A DNA stretch of 64,000 nt from Pilaira anomala (Eukaryota; Mucoromycota; Mucoromycetes; Mucorales; Mucoraceae), in assembly GCA_025716855.1 (NCBI GenBank), contig JAIXMQ010000020.1, forward strand, positions 1 to 64,000, read 5' to 3'. Both the position numbers and the translations under genes were made by a program. The notes beneath the pieces are model-generated. The model was not told the DNA's origin, did no database searches, and saw only the letters and a list, made by a program, of their open reading frames with translations. Below are positions 21,089 through 33,684 of this stretch, piece by piece (the stretch's first letter is position 1; every line of letters starts with the position of its first letter).

Positions 21089-24000
21089 ATGTCAAAACGG
21101 CCTAGAGAAGACGCTAAAGTCGAATCAATCAGAGCAATTCTGGGCGATATTCCTTTAGAGACTATCGAAAGTTTGCTAGACCGTGCAAACCAAAACGTCG
21201 AGACTGCAGTAAACTTGTATTTTAATGATCCTGTACCACCGCCAGCAACACTTGCACCTGCACCTGCACCTGCCAAACATATCAAGCGAAACAAACACTT
21301 ACAAGCAGCTACTAAATTCTATATTGGTGATCTTGTCATTACAGGTATATTCACTTTGTACAATATGCTATGTATTCTTTTCTCACATATATATATGTAT
21401 ACTTTAGGCTGGTCATTAATAAAAGGGCCTAGTCCAGTGAGCGAAGGCAGTGCGATCGACATTGTTCGAGACAAAGTAGCCAACGCTTCCAACAAAATTG
21501 TACGTTTTTCAGCAAACGGAAAAGAAATTGGACGATTGCCAAAGGATGTAGCCAACTATCTTTCGTCACTACTCGATTTTAAACTTTGTGAATTTGAAGG
21601 TTCTATTGTATGGAGTCCTTCTCCTTTAAAAGTAGGTGAAGACATGATCTTGTTGGTCAAGTGTTATCTATTACCGACAGCTATTCAATCCGAGTCCTTT
21701 TTATCTAATACTGCACCAAAGAAACGATCAGTCGATAGTTCTAAATACGATCCAGCCACTTTAAAAAAAATGTCATTGATTCAAATGTTTCGAAATTTGG
21801 GTTTGAAGCCTGTACGTTCATCTATTCAACGCATGAATGTTAATGGCGACGAAACTTGGGATATGCTTTTACAAACTGTTGTGTCGAAAGAAGAGCCTGA
21901 AGCGACTGACGAAGAAGAAAAGAAGGAAGTAACGGATGATCAGTTAGATACTATTTATGAAAAGGCCCAAGTGTTTGATTCGCATATTACTGCAATGGAT
22001 CAACCAGATACCATGGCGCTCGAGTTAAAAGAATATCAAAAGAGAGTAAGTAGAATTTAGATTTTCATGTGTTTTTTTTTTCAATGGCTCATATTTTGTG
22101 TATTTATTTAGGCACTTGCGTGGATGACGGCTAAAGAAGCCTGGGAACATGAGGACGGTGACATTGATATGAGATCTTTGCATCCTTTATGGGAAGAATA
22201 TGCCTTTCCAAACGGATGTGAAAGTGACGAAGAGTTCTTTTATTTCAATCCATACAGTGGTAAATAAGCAATGTTCATATTGAGATTGAGGGATAATGAT
22301 AATTAAAAAGTAATTGCTCTTTTGTTTTAGGTGAATTAAGTTTAGAATTTCCTGAAGCACGCTCTCAAGAAAGAGGTGGAATTCTTGCTGATGGTAATTT
22401 TTTTTTTTTAAAAAAAAGAGAGATAGATACAAATATCAATGTAACTAAAACCGTTTTTTTGTTCTTATAGAAATGGGACTTGGTAAGACAATAGAAATTC
22501 TCAGTTTAATTCATAAAAATCGATTCCAAAAAGGCAAAGACCGGGAACCAACTTCATTAACTACATCCTATTTCACTGGAAAGATGCAGAAAAGAACAAT
22601 CCAAAAGTCACCTACAACATTAATTATATGTCCCATGTCTTTATTAGCACAGTGGCGAGACGAGATTGTTCGAGGTTCGAAACAAGGTACAATTAAAGTA
22701 GAAGTATTTTATGGTGACGAACGAAGTAAAGCAACCATTGACAAATTATCGAAATGGAACGGTTCTGCGCCGGATGTATTAATTACTACCTATGGTTCGG
22801 TCTTAACTGACTGGACTAAATCACAAAACAGCGCTTCATATGAATCTCCTATATATGGTATTGAATTTTGGCGTGTAGTTTTAGACGAAGCGCATCAAAT
22901 TAAAAACAGAGCATCAAAGACCTCACAAGCATGTAGTGATATTAAGGCAAGGCGTAGATGGGCCGTTACAGGAACTCCAATTCAAAACAAATTAGATGAT
23001 TTATACTCTCTAGTGAGATTCTTGAAACATGAGCCTTGGGCAAACCATACATTTTGGAGGACTTTTATCACAATACCTTTTGAAAAGAAAGATCCTCGTG
23101 CCCTAACAGCTGTTCAAAGTGTCTTGGAACCAATCGTATTACGCAGAACAAAAGCGATGCGTGACGGTAACGGTCAACCAATGGTCCCCTTACCCCCAAA
23201 AACCATCAACGTAGAATACCTATCTTTCTCGCCTGAAGAACAAGATATTTACAATGCTATTTACAATGATTCACAGATTAAATTCTCATACTTTTGTGAA
23301 GCTGGTAAAGTAGGTGCAAATTATGCATCTATTTTACAACTCATTACGAAATTAAGACAAAGTTGCTGTCATCCATACTTGGCTCTTAAGAACATAGAGA
23401 CAGATCGAAATACAAAAGGTATCAATTTGGAAGATTTGATTGCCAATCGTAACGGTTCTTCTATGGAGTGTAGTCAAGATGAAAATACTCCTTCTCAATC
23501 ACATACGTATGGATTAAGTGTATTACAGAATATGTTGGATATCCAAAAGGGTGCTTCCCAAAAAGTGGATCGACCCGAATCACCATTAGATGCATTATCC
23601 AACTTGAATGATGAATGTCCTATTTGTTTTGAATCTCCTGACACAATGATTGCTTTACCTTGTATGCATATGGCCTGTAGATTATGCGTGATGGACTATT
23701 TCCAGGTAAAGATATTTATATCTTCATACTTTTTTATTATTATTATTATTATTTTTATTTGATTTAACATGAAATTTATATTAGAAAAAAGAAGATGAGG
23801 GAGCTGCAGGAGAATGTCCTGTATGTCGCCAAGGTCCTGTTTTACAAAGTCAATTATTAGAAATTGCAGTTAAATCCGACGATCCAAAAACAAACATTGC
23901 ATTTGATATCCGAAAAGCAGTTGGCGGATTTCGACCTTCTACGAAAATGACTGCATTAATTACACATTTAAAACAAAACGAAAAAAATGGGTGTAAAACA

Positions 24001-24545
24001 GTGGTATTTTCACAATTTACAAGCTTTTTGGATTTAATTGGTGAAGCTCTTGAACATGAAAGTATATCGTTTGCTCGATTAGATGGTACATTGTCACAGA
24101 CAAAACGTGAAAAAGTATTGACTGATTTTTCTACCCCGGATGAAACTGGAGCCAATGTTTTATTGATTAGTTTAAGGGCTGGTGGTGTTGGTTTAAACTT
24201 GACTTGTGCCAGCCGTGTAGTAATGATGGTAGGTTATAATCATCCATCGTATTTGTTTTTTACTTGATAGTATAACTTTTTTTCTTTCTTTTTTTTTTTT
24301 TGCAGGACCCTTGGTGGAACCTTTCCATTGAAGCGCAAGCCATTGATCGCGTTCATCGTCTAGGTCAGTTAAAAGATGTCGTAGTCACCCGATTTGTTAT
24401 GAAAGATACAATCGAAGAAAAGATTTTAGAAATCCAGAACCGTAAAAACGTTCTTGTAAATGAACTATATCAATCAAGAGATGAATCTAAAAATAGTAAA
24501 ATGGCTGATCTCAAGCTACTATTCAGCAAAAGTGGAAAGATATAG
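21089..24545 (+). CDS. RAD5: RAD5-type SNF2 helicase and RING E3 ubiquitin ligase
   Basis: Post-replication repair protein: with Ubc13-Mms2 it extends Lys63 ubiquitin chains on PCNA and remodels stalled forks in the nucleus. Seven exons (21089-21344, 21408-22045, 22112-22259, 22331-22393, 22471-23705, 23785-24228, 24306-24545) give 1007 residues. Domains in order: an N-terminal UBA/CUE-like helix bundle (VESIRAILGDIPLETIESLL, residues about 11-50); a HIRAN domain (about 80-190, with IVRFSANGKEIGRLP); SNF2 ATPase with DEMGLGKT, VVLDEAHQIKN and VTGTPIQN; a RING finger embedded between helicase lobes (CPICFESPDTMIALPCMHMA ... CPVCR); and helicase C with SLRAGGVGLNLT and QAIDRVHRLGQ. The stop lies about 160 bp from the convergent SAM50 stop. 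Confidence 0.96.
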
Positions 24546-24703
24546 ATCAAGTGTGTGCGTGTATCGAGATATATACCTTGTAAATTATTAGTATTTTGTA
24601 CATATTAAAAAAAAAAAAAGTAAAAGACACTCATGAATAATATTTTTTATTTAAAAATCTGTTTTAATTTTTTTTTTTTTTTTTTTATTCTTTTGTATAA
24701 TAT

Positions 24704-26449
24704 TTACAAGAAGTTCAATCCAATACCTAATTGTAAACCTCTCTTGATTTGATCACCCTTGGCAGCAGTTAATGGTAAACAATAATTCAATTCGATACGA
24801 GCAATACTATGACGATAAATTAAACCAAAACCAGCCGAGATACTTGGAGACTTTGTTAAATCTTTTACAGTAGATTGAACAGTTGTACCCGAAGGCACGT
24901 TTGTACCTGCATTCACGAAAAGATGTGCTCTAAGTGGTTTGCTTTCTAATTTAGGTAATGGTGCAATAGCACTGATACCAGCGGCCCAATACATATTACC
25001 ACCAAGCGCATCCTTATAATCTCTTGGTCCCACACCTGCATTTCTAAATCCACGAATAGATAAAGGTCCACCTACCAAGAAACGATCCGATACAGAGGAT
25101 GCTTTAGGATCATCACTTAAATTAGCTAGCCAGCCAGCTCTAAAAGTCGTACTCATTACCCATCCAGGATGAACTCCCAAGAATTCATTTGTTTCCTTGT
25201 CCTTTAATAATTGTCCTCCACCAAATTGATGACAGAATTGTGATTCAAGTTCGGTTTTGAAAAAGTGTGAATTACCTAATCCTAATAAACCGGATAATTC
25301 TTGAGCTATACGAATATAATGGCCGTTGGAAGGTAATAAGATATCGTCACGACGTTCACGAACAAAGACATGGTTAATAGATGATTTAAGTGTATGTCCA
25401 ACTTCCTTTCGAATACTAATTTATTATGTTAATGCGTAATTTTTTTTTTTTTTTTTTTTTGAAAATTTTTTACCTGAGTGATGCATTAGGTGATACACGA
25501 TCAATTGAACGCCATGTCATATCGTAACTAAATTCATGATAACCAAATCGAGAAAGTGTCTTATAACGTAATCCAGCTCCTCTAGCTAATTCCTCATATG
25601 AAGAAGTTAAAGTGTTGTTACAAAGAACACGATGAGCGTTAAAATCTATTCTAGAATCAGGTGAAGCTTTGACAGGTTTTCCAAGTGTAAACTATAAAAA
25701 AAAAAATTGAATTAAAATTTGACAGCTAAATATAAATATATATATTACCTGGAATGCAGAACTGTTTCTTGTACCAAAAGAAGCAACAGTTTCTAATATT
25801 TCAGCACCACCAAATACGTTACGTAAAGTAATGGATCCATTCTATCAACATTTACTTTTTTTTTTAATATCAACTTTTTTTTCTCTTTCTCTTTTCATAT
25901 CCTTACCATATTTCCTTCATTATTTCCAATTTCAGTACCTGTCTTAATAAAGACACGACTCTTTTCTTTGACCTGATAAACTACATTAATTGAACCAGGT
26001 GCAGCTAAAGGATCACTATCTGTAGCATTATCCAACAAGATCTGAACATGATCAAAGATATCAAGACGCATTAAATTTTCTGCCACGTCTTGAGACTTAT
26101 TAATGACATCGGCGACATGTTTTGCTTCTAAAATTTTGTTGGTGGCTGCATGAAGGAATGAAGGTCGTGTTGTCTTTGCACCGAGAATAGTCACAGCATT
26201 CACATGGACTTTAGATCCTGCTGAAGCTTCCAACTAAAAGAACATTCAATTTGTGTTTTCTTTTTATATTGTTTTTTTTACATACCAAACTAAATAATCG
26301 TCTAGATGCTTCTTGTTGTTGTTGTCTATAACGTTGCTCCTCTTCCGTAGGTAACTAAGAAGAGTAAGTTTATCTATATCTTTTTTTTTTTTTTTTGTAA
26401 TGGAAATATATGTATATATATATGTTTATTTTACCTGTGTATCTTCCAT
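24704..26449 (-). CDS. SAM50: Mitochondrial sorting and assembly machinery component SAM50 (Omp85/BamA family)
   Basis: Core beta-barrel of the SAM/TOB complex that inserts barrel proteins into the mitochondrial outer membrane. Six exons (26449-26435, 26354-26286, 26233-25907, 25841-25749, 25691-25474, 25415-24704) give 477 residues, the usual Sam50 length. Exon 1 is 15 nt (MEDTQ). A Gln/Glu-rich N-terminus is followed by a single POTRA domain (about residues 30-135, KVHVNAVTILGAKTTRPSFL ... VVYQVKEK) and the 16-strand barrel. The conserved loop-6 motif is visible as VGGPLSIRGFRNAG. The last strand ends LGIGLNFL with an aromatic penultimate region, as expected for the beta-signal. It is divergent from NOP14 across about 1 kb. 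Confidence 0.95.
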
Positions 26450-26902
26450 TCTATGTGTATAAAAAAAAAAAGTGAAGGGAAAAAACAATTGGAAGGGGAG
26501 GGATATTAAATTTAGCTGGGGGAAAAACGAAAAAAAAAAAATACATAAAAAATTTCAAGCACAGAAAAATCAATGCGTTGTTATTAGGTACTATCATCTG
26601 TACTGCTTCCTGGCTTTATATGGTGTATACATATCTATCTCAAGAAAATATTGTCATTCAAATTAATAGTTTCGATAGGTTTTCAGATGAAAGAAAAAGG
26701 CACACAATATGTAATTACCATCAATGATACTTTTATAAGCTAAAGACATTTCATATCTTGATAAGAACCAGTCATTTGAAAAAAAAAAAACCTGTATTGT
26801 TCAAGCCTCATTCAACTGTAGCCACTATGTTTTAATAAATAAATAAAAAAAAGGCTTATTTTTACGTTTAAAAGAGCCAATGTGAAAACTGGAACGGTAA
26901 AT

Positions 26903-27040
26903 TCATTTTTTTAAGAGTGAACCTATTAAAACGTACGCGAGATTGATTTTTTTGTCAACTGATACTGTTGTACGATAATAATCTGGATCCATCTTTTCAG
27001 GATGATAACCAGAACACGGAATGACCTTGTAATGCATCAT
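26903..27040 (-). CDS. Short open frame, 45 codons, unknown
   Basis: Starts with two consecutive ATGs (MMHYKVIPCSGYHPEKMDP) and ends SLLKK before a TGA. Composition (Tyr, Pro, Cys, His, Asp) is less low-complexity than the surrounding AT-rich DNA. It lies between the divergent SAM50 and NOP14 genes and has a GTACGT within it that could be a donor site, so it might be the first exon of a longer gene I could not complete. I do not recognise it. Confidence 0.22.
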   Translation of the reverse strand: MMHYKVIPCSGYHPEKMDPDYYRTTVSVDKKINLAYVLIGSLLKK

Positions 27041-27139
27041 TTTAAACTTTTTTTTTTTTTTACTCATGCCCATTCTTACAATTTTCGTGGATTTAGACTT
27101 TTTTTTACAGCTGTGAAAATAAAACAGTCACGAGCACAA

Positions 27140-27366
27140 AACGTAAAAAAAAAAACAGTTCAGTAAAGAATTGAGTCCATAAGATATCAAAGTAAATACT
27201 TCTTTCACAACTGAGATACTAACAACGGGTCTGATTAGAGTACCTACTCTTTAAAGTGATATGTTTAACAACTTATACCTCCCAAAAAATAAAAAAATAA
27301 AAAAAAATTGATAAAGTGACGTCGATCGAGAATTTTTTTTTTTTCAAACCTGTCAAGCAAAAACTG

Positions 27367-27400
<34 letters not shown>

Positions 27401-27456
27401 ATCTAAAAAAAAGCCATTCCCTTTTTTTTTTTTTTTTTTTTTCTTAATAAACAAAC
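27140..27456 (+). promoter_or_regulatory. Presumed NOP14 promoter with poly(dA) and poly(dT) tracts
   Basis: Immediately before the NOP14 start are a 32-nt A run (about 27366-27397) and a 22-nt T run (about 27421-27442). Such dA:dT tracts exclude nucleosomes in fungal promoters (established knowledge); that this one does so is inference. Confidence 0.4.
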
Positions 27457-28282
27457 ATGGTCGCAGCAAAACCACAACAACCTAAAGCAAGTGGTGGATC
27501 TGCTTTAAAGAGACTCAAAAAGACTTTACAAGTAGCTGGTATCGTCGGACAAACCTCAAAAGCAAGTCGATCCAAGAAAGATCGTAAAAGAGGTGCTCCT
27601 ACTGAAGTCGGTAAAAACAATGCTGATAAGAAACTTTCTTTAATTCGTGGCGAATTCAACCCATTTGAACATAAAATTCAAAAAACAAAGTTTGAAATCC
27701 TGGGTCGTAAAATGAAGGGTACCTCTGGTAAACCCAACTTGAGTAAACAAATTGGTGAAGAAAACGTAAATAATAGTAACAAAAAAAAAAAAAAAAAAAA
27801 ACTAGGGACGATCTGTATACATGTATACTAAAAAAAAAAAAAAAATATTGATTTCTTATAGCGTAAGAAAACTTTACTTGTTGAAATGAGAAACAAAAAC
27901 CGTCATGGTGGTATTATCGATAAACGTTTCGGTGAGAACAATCCTTCTTTAACTCCTGAAGAAAGAATGTTGGAGAGATTCACAAGAGAAAAGCAAAAGT
28001 CCTCTGGTAGAAGTACCATGTATAATTTAGATGACGATGAAGAAGATTTATCTTTAACTCATTATGGTCAATCACTTTCTACTATGGATGATTTTGATGA
28101 TGCCGGTCTTGGACTCAGTGACGATGAAGAAGAAAAGAAACAGATGGACGGTAAGATCGTATCTAGATTACATTTCGGTGGTTTTGAAGATGAAAGAGGT
28201 GAAGAAGAAGGTGAAAGACACAAGTCAAAGCATGAGGTTATGAAGGAAATTATTGCCAAGAGTAAAATGCACAAGGTAAAAT

Positions 28283-28317
<35 letters not shown>

Positions 28318-30499
28318 AAATATTAACCCCAACCCCTTTTTAGCTCGAACGTCAAACAGCAAAACAAGAGGATGAAGAATTACGTGAAAACTTGGATGAT
28401 GAATTAGATGATATCCGTAGTCTCTTAGAAACAAAACCTCGTAAACCTTTACCTTCTCAAAACGCAGTATTCAAGAGAAACGAGAACGAGAACCCAAGAG
28501 AAGTCTTGGATGATTATTCAGAGTACGATCAAGCCATTCGTGATTTAGCTACCGATCAACGTGCTCAAGCCACGGATCGTACCAAGACTGAAGAAGAAAT
28601 CGCCATTGAAGAAAAGGAGAAACTTGAAAAGGCTGAACGGGCTAGAAAGAGACGTATGGAAGGTCTTGATTCGGATTCGGAAGAGGAGGGTTCTTCAGGT
28701 CATAAGAAAAAGTCTCACAAGAAGAGAAAGGGTGCTCCTCAAGCGGATGATCTTGATGATGATTATCTTGATGAATTAGAAGATGATGTTGCTAAACTTG
28801 GTAAAGGTTTAAGTCTTGAAGATATCAGAAATGCCCTTGAAGATGATGATGAGGATGATGATGAAGAGGATGATGATGAAGAGGATGATGATGAAGAAGA
28901 AGAAGATGATGATGATGATAGTGAAGAGGGTGAAACAGATAATGAAGATATTGAAGACATTGAACAAGAAGATGAGGAATTACCAGTATTTGGAGATGAC
29001 GATGAAGATGATATGAACGAAATTGGTAAAACCGGTGTCGTTCAAAAGAAAAAGAACAAGGTTCAAGTACCTGTAAAAGTAACTGAAAAGCGAGAAATTC
29101 CTTATACTTTTGAATGTCCTTCTACACACGATGAACTTCTCCAGATCCTGGAAGGACTTGAGGTTGAAGACTCTGTAGTCGTTACCAAACGTATTCGTGT
29201 CCTGTATCATATCAAACTCGCTCATGACAACAAGGAGAAATTATCTAAATTTTTAGGTGTACTAGTAGATCATATGGCTTATGTTGCCTCGACGGTTTCA
29301 CCTTTACCTACAACTGTCCTTGAGGATTTAAGTAAACATGTTTATGAAATGTCTCAACAATTACCTGAAGTGGCAGGAAACATCTTTACTGATAGATTAA
29401 AGAAAATGCATAGTGAAATGGCAAAGAAGATGAAACATACTAGCTCTTCTTGGCCTGATGTGGAAGATTTAACTTTACTTTGTTCAATTGGTCAAATCTT
29501 TTCTACTTCCGATTTAACACATCCTGTTGCAACACCTGCATTATTATTTATGTGTCAAGCATTAAGTCAATGTCGTATTCAATCCGAAATGGATCTCGGT
29601 CGTGGTCTTTTCTTGACATTATTAACATATGAGGTAAAAAAAAAAAAAAAAAAATTACATGTATTACATCAGCTGACAACTAAAAAAAAAAAAAAAAAAA
29701 AAAACCCCTTTATTAGTATCAAACTGTTTCTAAACGTTTTATCCCTGAATCACTCAACTTTTTAAACAGAGCATTAGTGATGCTTGCACCCAAGAAAATG
29801 TTTGAAGAGAATGTACCTGGTTATTTCCCAGTACCCGAAACCACAATTGATCTTTCAATTCAAGATACAAAAGGCCAAGGTATTGAAACGATTGGGTCAG
29901 TTAAATTAGAAGAGCTTAGTATTGAAGCAGACGAAGAATCCAAAGATGATGCCATTCGTCTTTCTTTACTTCAAGGCACACTTCGTATGTTTGAACGTTA
30001 TTTACAATTATATGCATCTACACCTGCATTTGTAGAAGTATTTGAAGATACATTACTTGTTGTATCCAAGTTAACTACTATCGAATGGCATAAAGAACTT
30101 GAAACTTTATTGAATACAGTACAAAATCGTCTTGAAAGACAAATTAAATTCAGTAAAGAGAAGCGTACAAAGACACCTCTTCGTATGCAACAACACAGAC
30201 CCATACCCATTGCTCAACACTTGCCCAAGTTCGAAAAGGCTTACTCTATGGATCGTCATTATGATCCTGATCATGAACGTGCTCAACAACATAAACTTGA
30301 ATCTCAAATCAAGAAGGAAAAGAAGGGTGCCTTACGTGAACTTCGTAAAGATAATCAATTCATTGCTAGAGAAAAGGCGAAGGAACGTAAGCAAAAGGAT
30401 GCTGAATATAATAAGATGGTGAAGGGAGTCATGACTATCTTAGAAGGCGAACAGTCTGAATTGAAGCAACTAGAAAAAGAAAAGAACAAAAGACATTAA
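27457..30499 (+). CDS. NOP14: Nucleolar protein 14 (NOP14), small-subunit processome
   Basis: Required for pre-18S rRNA processing and 40S assembly in the nucleolus, where it contacts Emg1 and Noc4. Four exons (27457-27765, 27862-28275, 28344-29633, 29717-30499) give 931 residues. Family landmarks: NPFEHKIQKTKFEILGRK, RKKTLLVEMRNKNRHGGIID, LTPEERMLERFTREKQK, a long acidic Asp/Glu tract encoded by GATGAT/GAAGAA repeats (about 28840-28935), FECPSTHDELLQIL, VSKRFIPESLNFLNRALVML, KTPLRMQQHRPIPI and the Lys/Arg-rich C-terminus. Intron 3 contains two long A-runs; I chose the acceptor at 29716 because it restores YQTVSKRFIPES, as known from homologues. The acidic tract is longer than in yeast. Confidence 0.95.
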
Positions 30500-31222
30500 A
30501 ATAAACTACACAGCATTTAACCTAGAATATAAAAATAAATAATACTTTGGCGTCATAAAAAAAAAAAAAAAAAAAAAACTTTTTGGTCAAGCGTAGGACA
30601 AAAACATTTGTTTTTTAGCTCAGTCTTTTAAAAAAAGAGAGCCTAATATTTTCCTAACCACGGTACGGTCTTTTTTTATTTAAAAGGTTTTCAATATCGG
30701 TACATCTTTAAAATTAGGCAGATTGAAAACTTCTTTTTGCCAGTCTTTGGGGGAGGGGGGGGGGATATTGTTTAAAAGGATATACCACATGGAAATAAAA
30801 AGAACAAAAAATTAGTGGTTAAATTATATACGAGTATCACCTTATATTTTATTTTATCCCGAAAAGACAAGATGTGGTTTAGTTTATATATATAAAAAAA
30901 AAAAGCTTCTAATTTTTTCTGCAAAAAAAAAAAAAAAAAAAAATGATCGATGTGGTTATTTATTGTTCCCTGCATTTAAATAGTTTAAAAGTTAACTCGA
31001 CGCTTTTAATTTATCGAGCGATCTAGTGTTCATTGTTTAAATTGTAAATTGGGGGATAAAATAGAGTTTTATTAGAAATAATAACACTTTGAAGGAGGTT
31101 TGAATAATTTCTAAAAAGGCAAGATGAAGCGTGTGACGAAATTTTATTGGCTTATTTGTAATTGAGGCCTATACATATATGTGATTTTGATAGAAAATTA
31201 TAGAACAAATTGAAGACTGAAT
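30500..31222. other. Intergenic region
   Basis: Contains the 3' flanks of NOP14 and of the convergent unknown gene, several A-runs and a G-rich patch near 30749-30765. No gene or RNA recognised. Confidence 0.5.
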
Positions 31223-31748
31223 TTAGAATTTCAAATTCGGTAAATCTACACTTTTACCATCCCAATACTCGAATCCACCAATAAAACCAGTATCCATCAA
31301 GTTTTGTGTGAGTCCTTGGTCCTTGGTGATATTTATCAGTTGATGAAGAAAGTTTGTATGGAACTTGAAAGAGAGAAAAAAAAAAAAAAAACGTTTTAAA
31401 TAATATATGTACAAGTAGGTTTTAACTTGTTTTAGAAATGCTTACCTGGATCTCGGTTCTAGTCTCAACAAATGTCAGCTTCTCATGTTCATTTCTATTT
31501 TGATTGGTTGATAGAATAATGTTCCCATCCTTTAAGTTTATTATAGTAGGTGATTTAGCTTTTCCTTGTTCCTCCTCCACTACCACTAGTTTATATTGAT
31601 TTGATTTTTTAAAAATGTCTGGTAAATCCAAGACACTTTTTAATTTGAAAAGTATTGATTTCTTTTCCAATTGGTTTATTAATTCTGTTTTCTCTTGCTG
31701 TTGTTGTTGCTGTTGATGATCATTATGAATTGTAGAAAAATCTTTCAT
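31223..31748 (-). CDS. Conserved-looking 147-aa protein of unknown function
   Basis: Two exons (31748-31446 and 31363-31223) joined by an 82-nt intron with GTAAGC donor and TTTCAAG acceptor. The N-terminus has a poly-Gln tract (DHQQQQQQQEK), then LFKLKSVLDLPDIFKKS, KLVVVEEEQ, KSPTIINLKDGNIILSTN, FVETRTEIQ, and after the intron FHTNFLHQLINITKDQ and FIGGFEYWDGKSVDLPNLKF. Mixed charge and absence of low complexity past the Gln run suggest a real small globular protein. No signal peptide or membrane span. I do not recognise the family. It is divergent from the ATF/CREB bZIP gene. Confidence 0.65.
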
Positions 31749-32414
31749 ATCTCGATAGTGTTACACTTGTTTATTATTTGTGCTACAGAAAAAAAAGAGT
31801 TATTTCAGGAAAAAGATTTCGATTAAAAAAAAAAGTACATTAGGATCGAAAGTCTTTTTCTTTTTTTCTGCTTTTATTCAATGCTTATATATAAGAATAG
31901 CTTGAAAGTTTGTTTTTTTTTTTTTTTCATTTATAAGTTTGTATATAGTTTATTTTATGACGGGAATTAAGTATAAAACCTTTTTTTTTCTTTTTTTTTT
32001 CGTTAGATGTTCTATTTGACAAGGCCAGAATCAATTTTACAAAAAAAGAAATAAATCTTTATTTTTATTTATAAAACACCATCTTTATGATATCATAACT
32101 TGGTCTAAAAAAACTGAACTCCAATTCAAGTATATTGGTCATGACATCATGTAACACGGATTCCTATTGAACCAGCATTGACCTCTGTTGATCCCACAAA
32201 GTCATTCGTTGATACTCCGGTTTTTTTTTTTTTTTTTTTTTTTATAAATACAGGACCAAACTCCATCGTTTCTTTTTTTTTTCTTTTTTTTTTTTTATCT
32301 TCAATTACTTTCTACTCCTTTTTTTTTCTTTTTTTTTTTCACTTATATAAAGTACTATTTCTTCTCCCCCTTTTTTTTTAATACAGCAGAAAGTTTTCAC
32401 ATATTACATATAAA
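31749..32414. promoter_or_regulatory. Divergent intergenic region between the unknown gene and the bZIP gene
   Basis: T-rich sequence with several runs over 15 nt (32221-32243 and others). It contains a copy of TATGACATCATG near 32140 (ATGACATCA resembles an ATF/CRE-type half-site core TGACATCA), 270 bp upstream of the bZIP start. Autoregulation is possible but only inferred. Confidence 0.35.
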
Positions 32415-33684
32415 ATGATGACTGATGGTAAACTATACTATATATTATAAAGTAGATCTATATATAACTAACATATTAAAAGATACCATCGTGCCTCTTG
32501 CAACCCCTACTCGATTCTTGATTGAAAGTGGAGAATGGAACTTGACACCCAACATTGGTGGCTCAATTCAAAACGAAATGAATCCATTCGATTGTAACTT
32601 TCAGTCTCGTGCTTCTCCTATCATGAAAAATATTCCCACCGTCACTACTAGCACTGATAAATGGACACCTCCTAGTCCCAACACTTTCAATCATAACACA
32701 ATTACTTATGCTTCACCTGAACCAGATGTACCAGCATTATCTTCTCCTTCTACTCCACCCATGACACATAGTCAAAGTCCTGCTAGTTCTTCCAGCTTTT
32801 TTAGTTTATCAACCGAAACGAGTCCTCCACTTCAATCTATCAATTCTTCTTCTACTATCAGTACTAACCCTGCACCACAAACTCCACCTCAAGTAGATGA
32901 ATATAATCATCATCGTCGTAGTTCTCGTATTCAAACAAAACAAAACATCTTTTCTGAATACCTTGAAGAAGAAGGAGAAGAAGAAGAAATGATGCCAAGA
33001 ACTACTACTACTACCAGTACTACTCATACTACTAAAACTGCTTCTGTACAAAGTGGTCGTAAAAGACGTATTGTATTTGAAGGTGATGATGCAGAAGACC
33101 GCAGAAAGAAATTTTTAGAACGTAACCGTGTAGCTGGTAAGAAAGGAAAAAGAAGAAAAAAAAAAAAATTTAGTTTATACTAATAAATTTCAACAGCTTA
33201 TAAATGTCGTCAAAAGAAAAAGAATTGGATGCAAGAACTTGAACAAAAGGCCGAATTACAAAACAATCGTAATGATGAACTCCGTGCTCTTGTATCACAA
33301 CTCAAAGAAGAAAGCATGTATTTACGTAACTTACTACTCACACACGGCAATTGCGATTGTGATTCAGTACAAGCTTATCTTCGCAAGACATCAGCCGAAA
33401 TCACATCAAATCCTACTGCTGCTGCTACTGCTGCTGCTGCTGCTGCTGCTACTACTACAACACTTTCTCACGCTCCTCCTCCTACTCTTCCTCCTTCTTC
33501 TAGAAGACAATCTGTCACATCCAATCCTTCATTTCATTCTATGCCTTCTTATCAAAGTACTTTCTCTACCATTCCACCATTTCAAGGAACCTCGACTGGT
33601 TTAACACCTTTTCTTAATACAGTCATTAATAAGCCAGAACCACCAAGCGATTACTTTTCTCACACTCATTCAACTGAAACATAA
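32415..33684 (+). CDS. ATF/CREB-family bZIP transcription factor (Atf1-like)
   Basis: DNA-binding nuclear regulator; in fungi Atf1 relatives act downstream of stress MAP kinases. Three exons (32415-32427, 32483-33136, 33197-33684) give 384 residues; exon 1 is 13 nt (MMTD). Residues about 10-190 are Ser/Thr/Pro rich with several SP/TP sites, as in MAPK-regulated activation regions. The bZIP starts RRKKFLERNRVAAYKCRQKK, with the invariant Asn and Arg, followed by heptad leucines (LEQKAELQNNRNDELRALV) and LLLTHGNCDCDSVQAYL, which matches the Atf1/ATF2 ending LLxHxxC. Poly-Ala and Ser/Pro tracts follow. The basic region is split by intron 2 after RVA. Confidence 0.9.

Noticed and set aside
28763..28960. 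Minus-strand poly-Ser frame inside NOP14
   Set aside because: It is the complement of the Asp/Glu-coding GAT/GAA repeats of NOP14.
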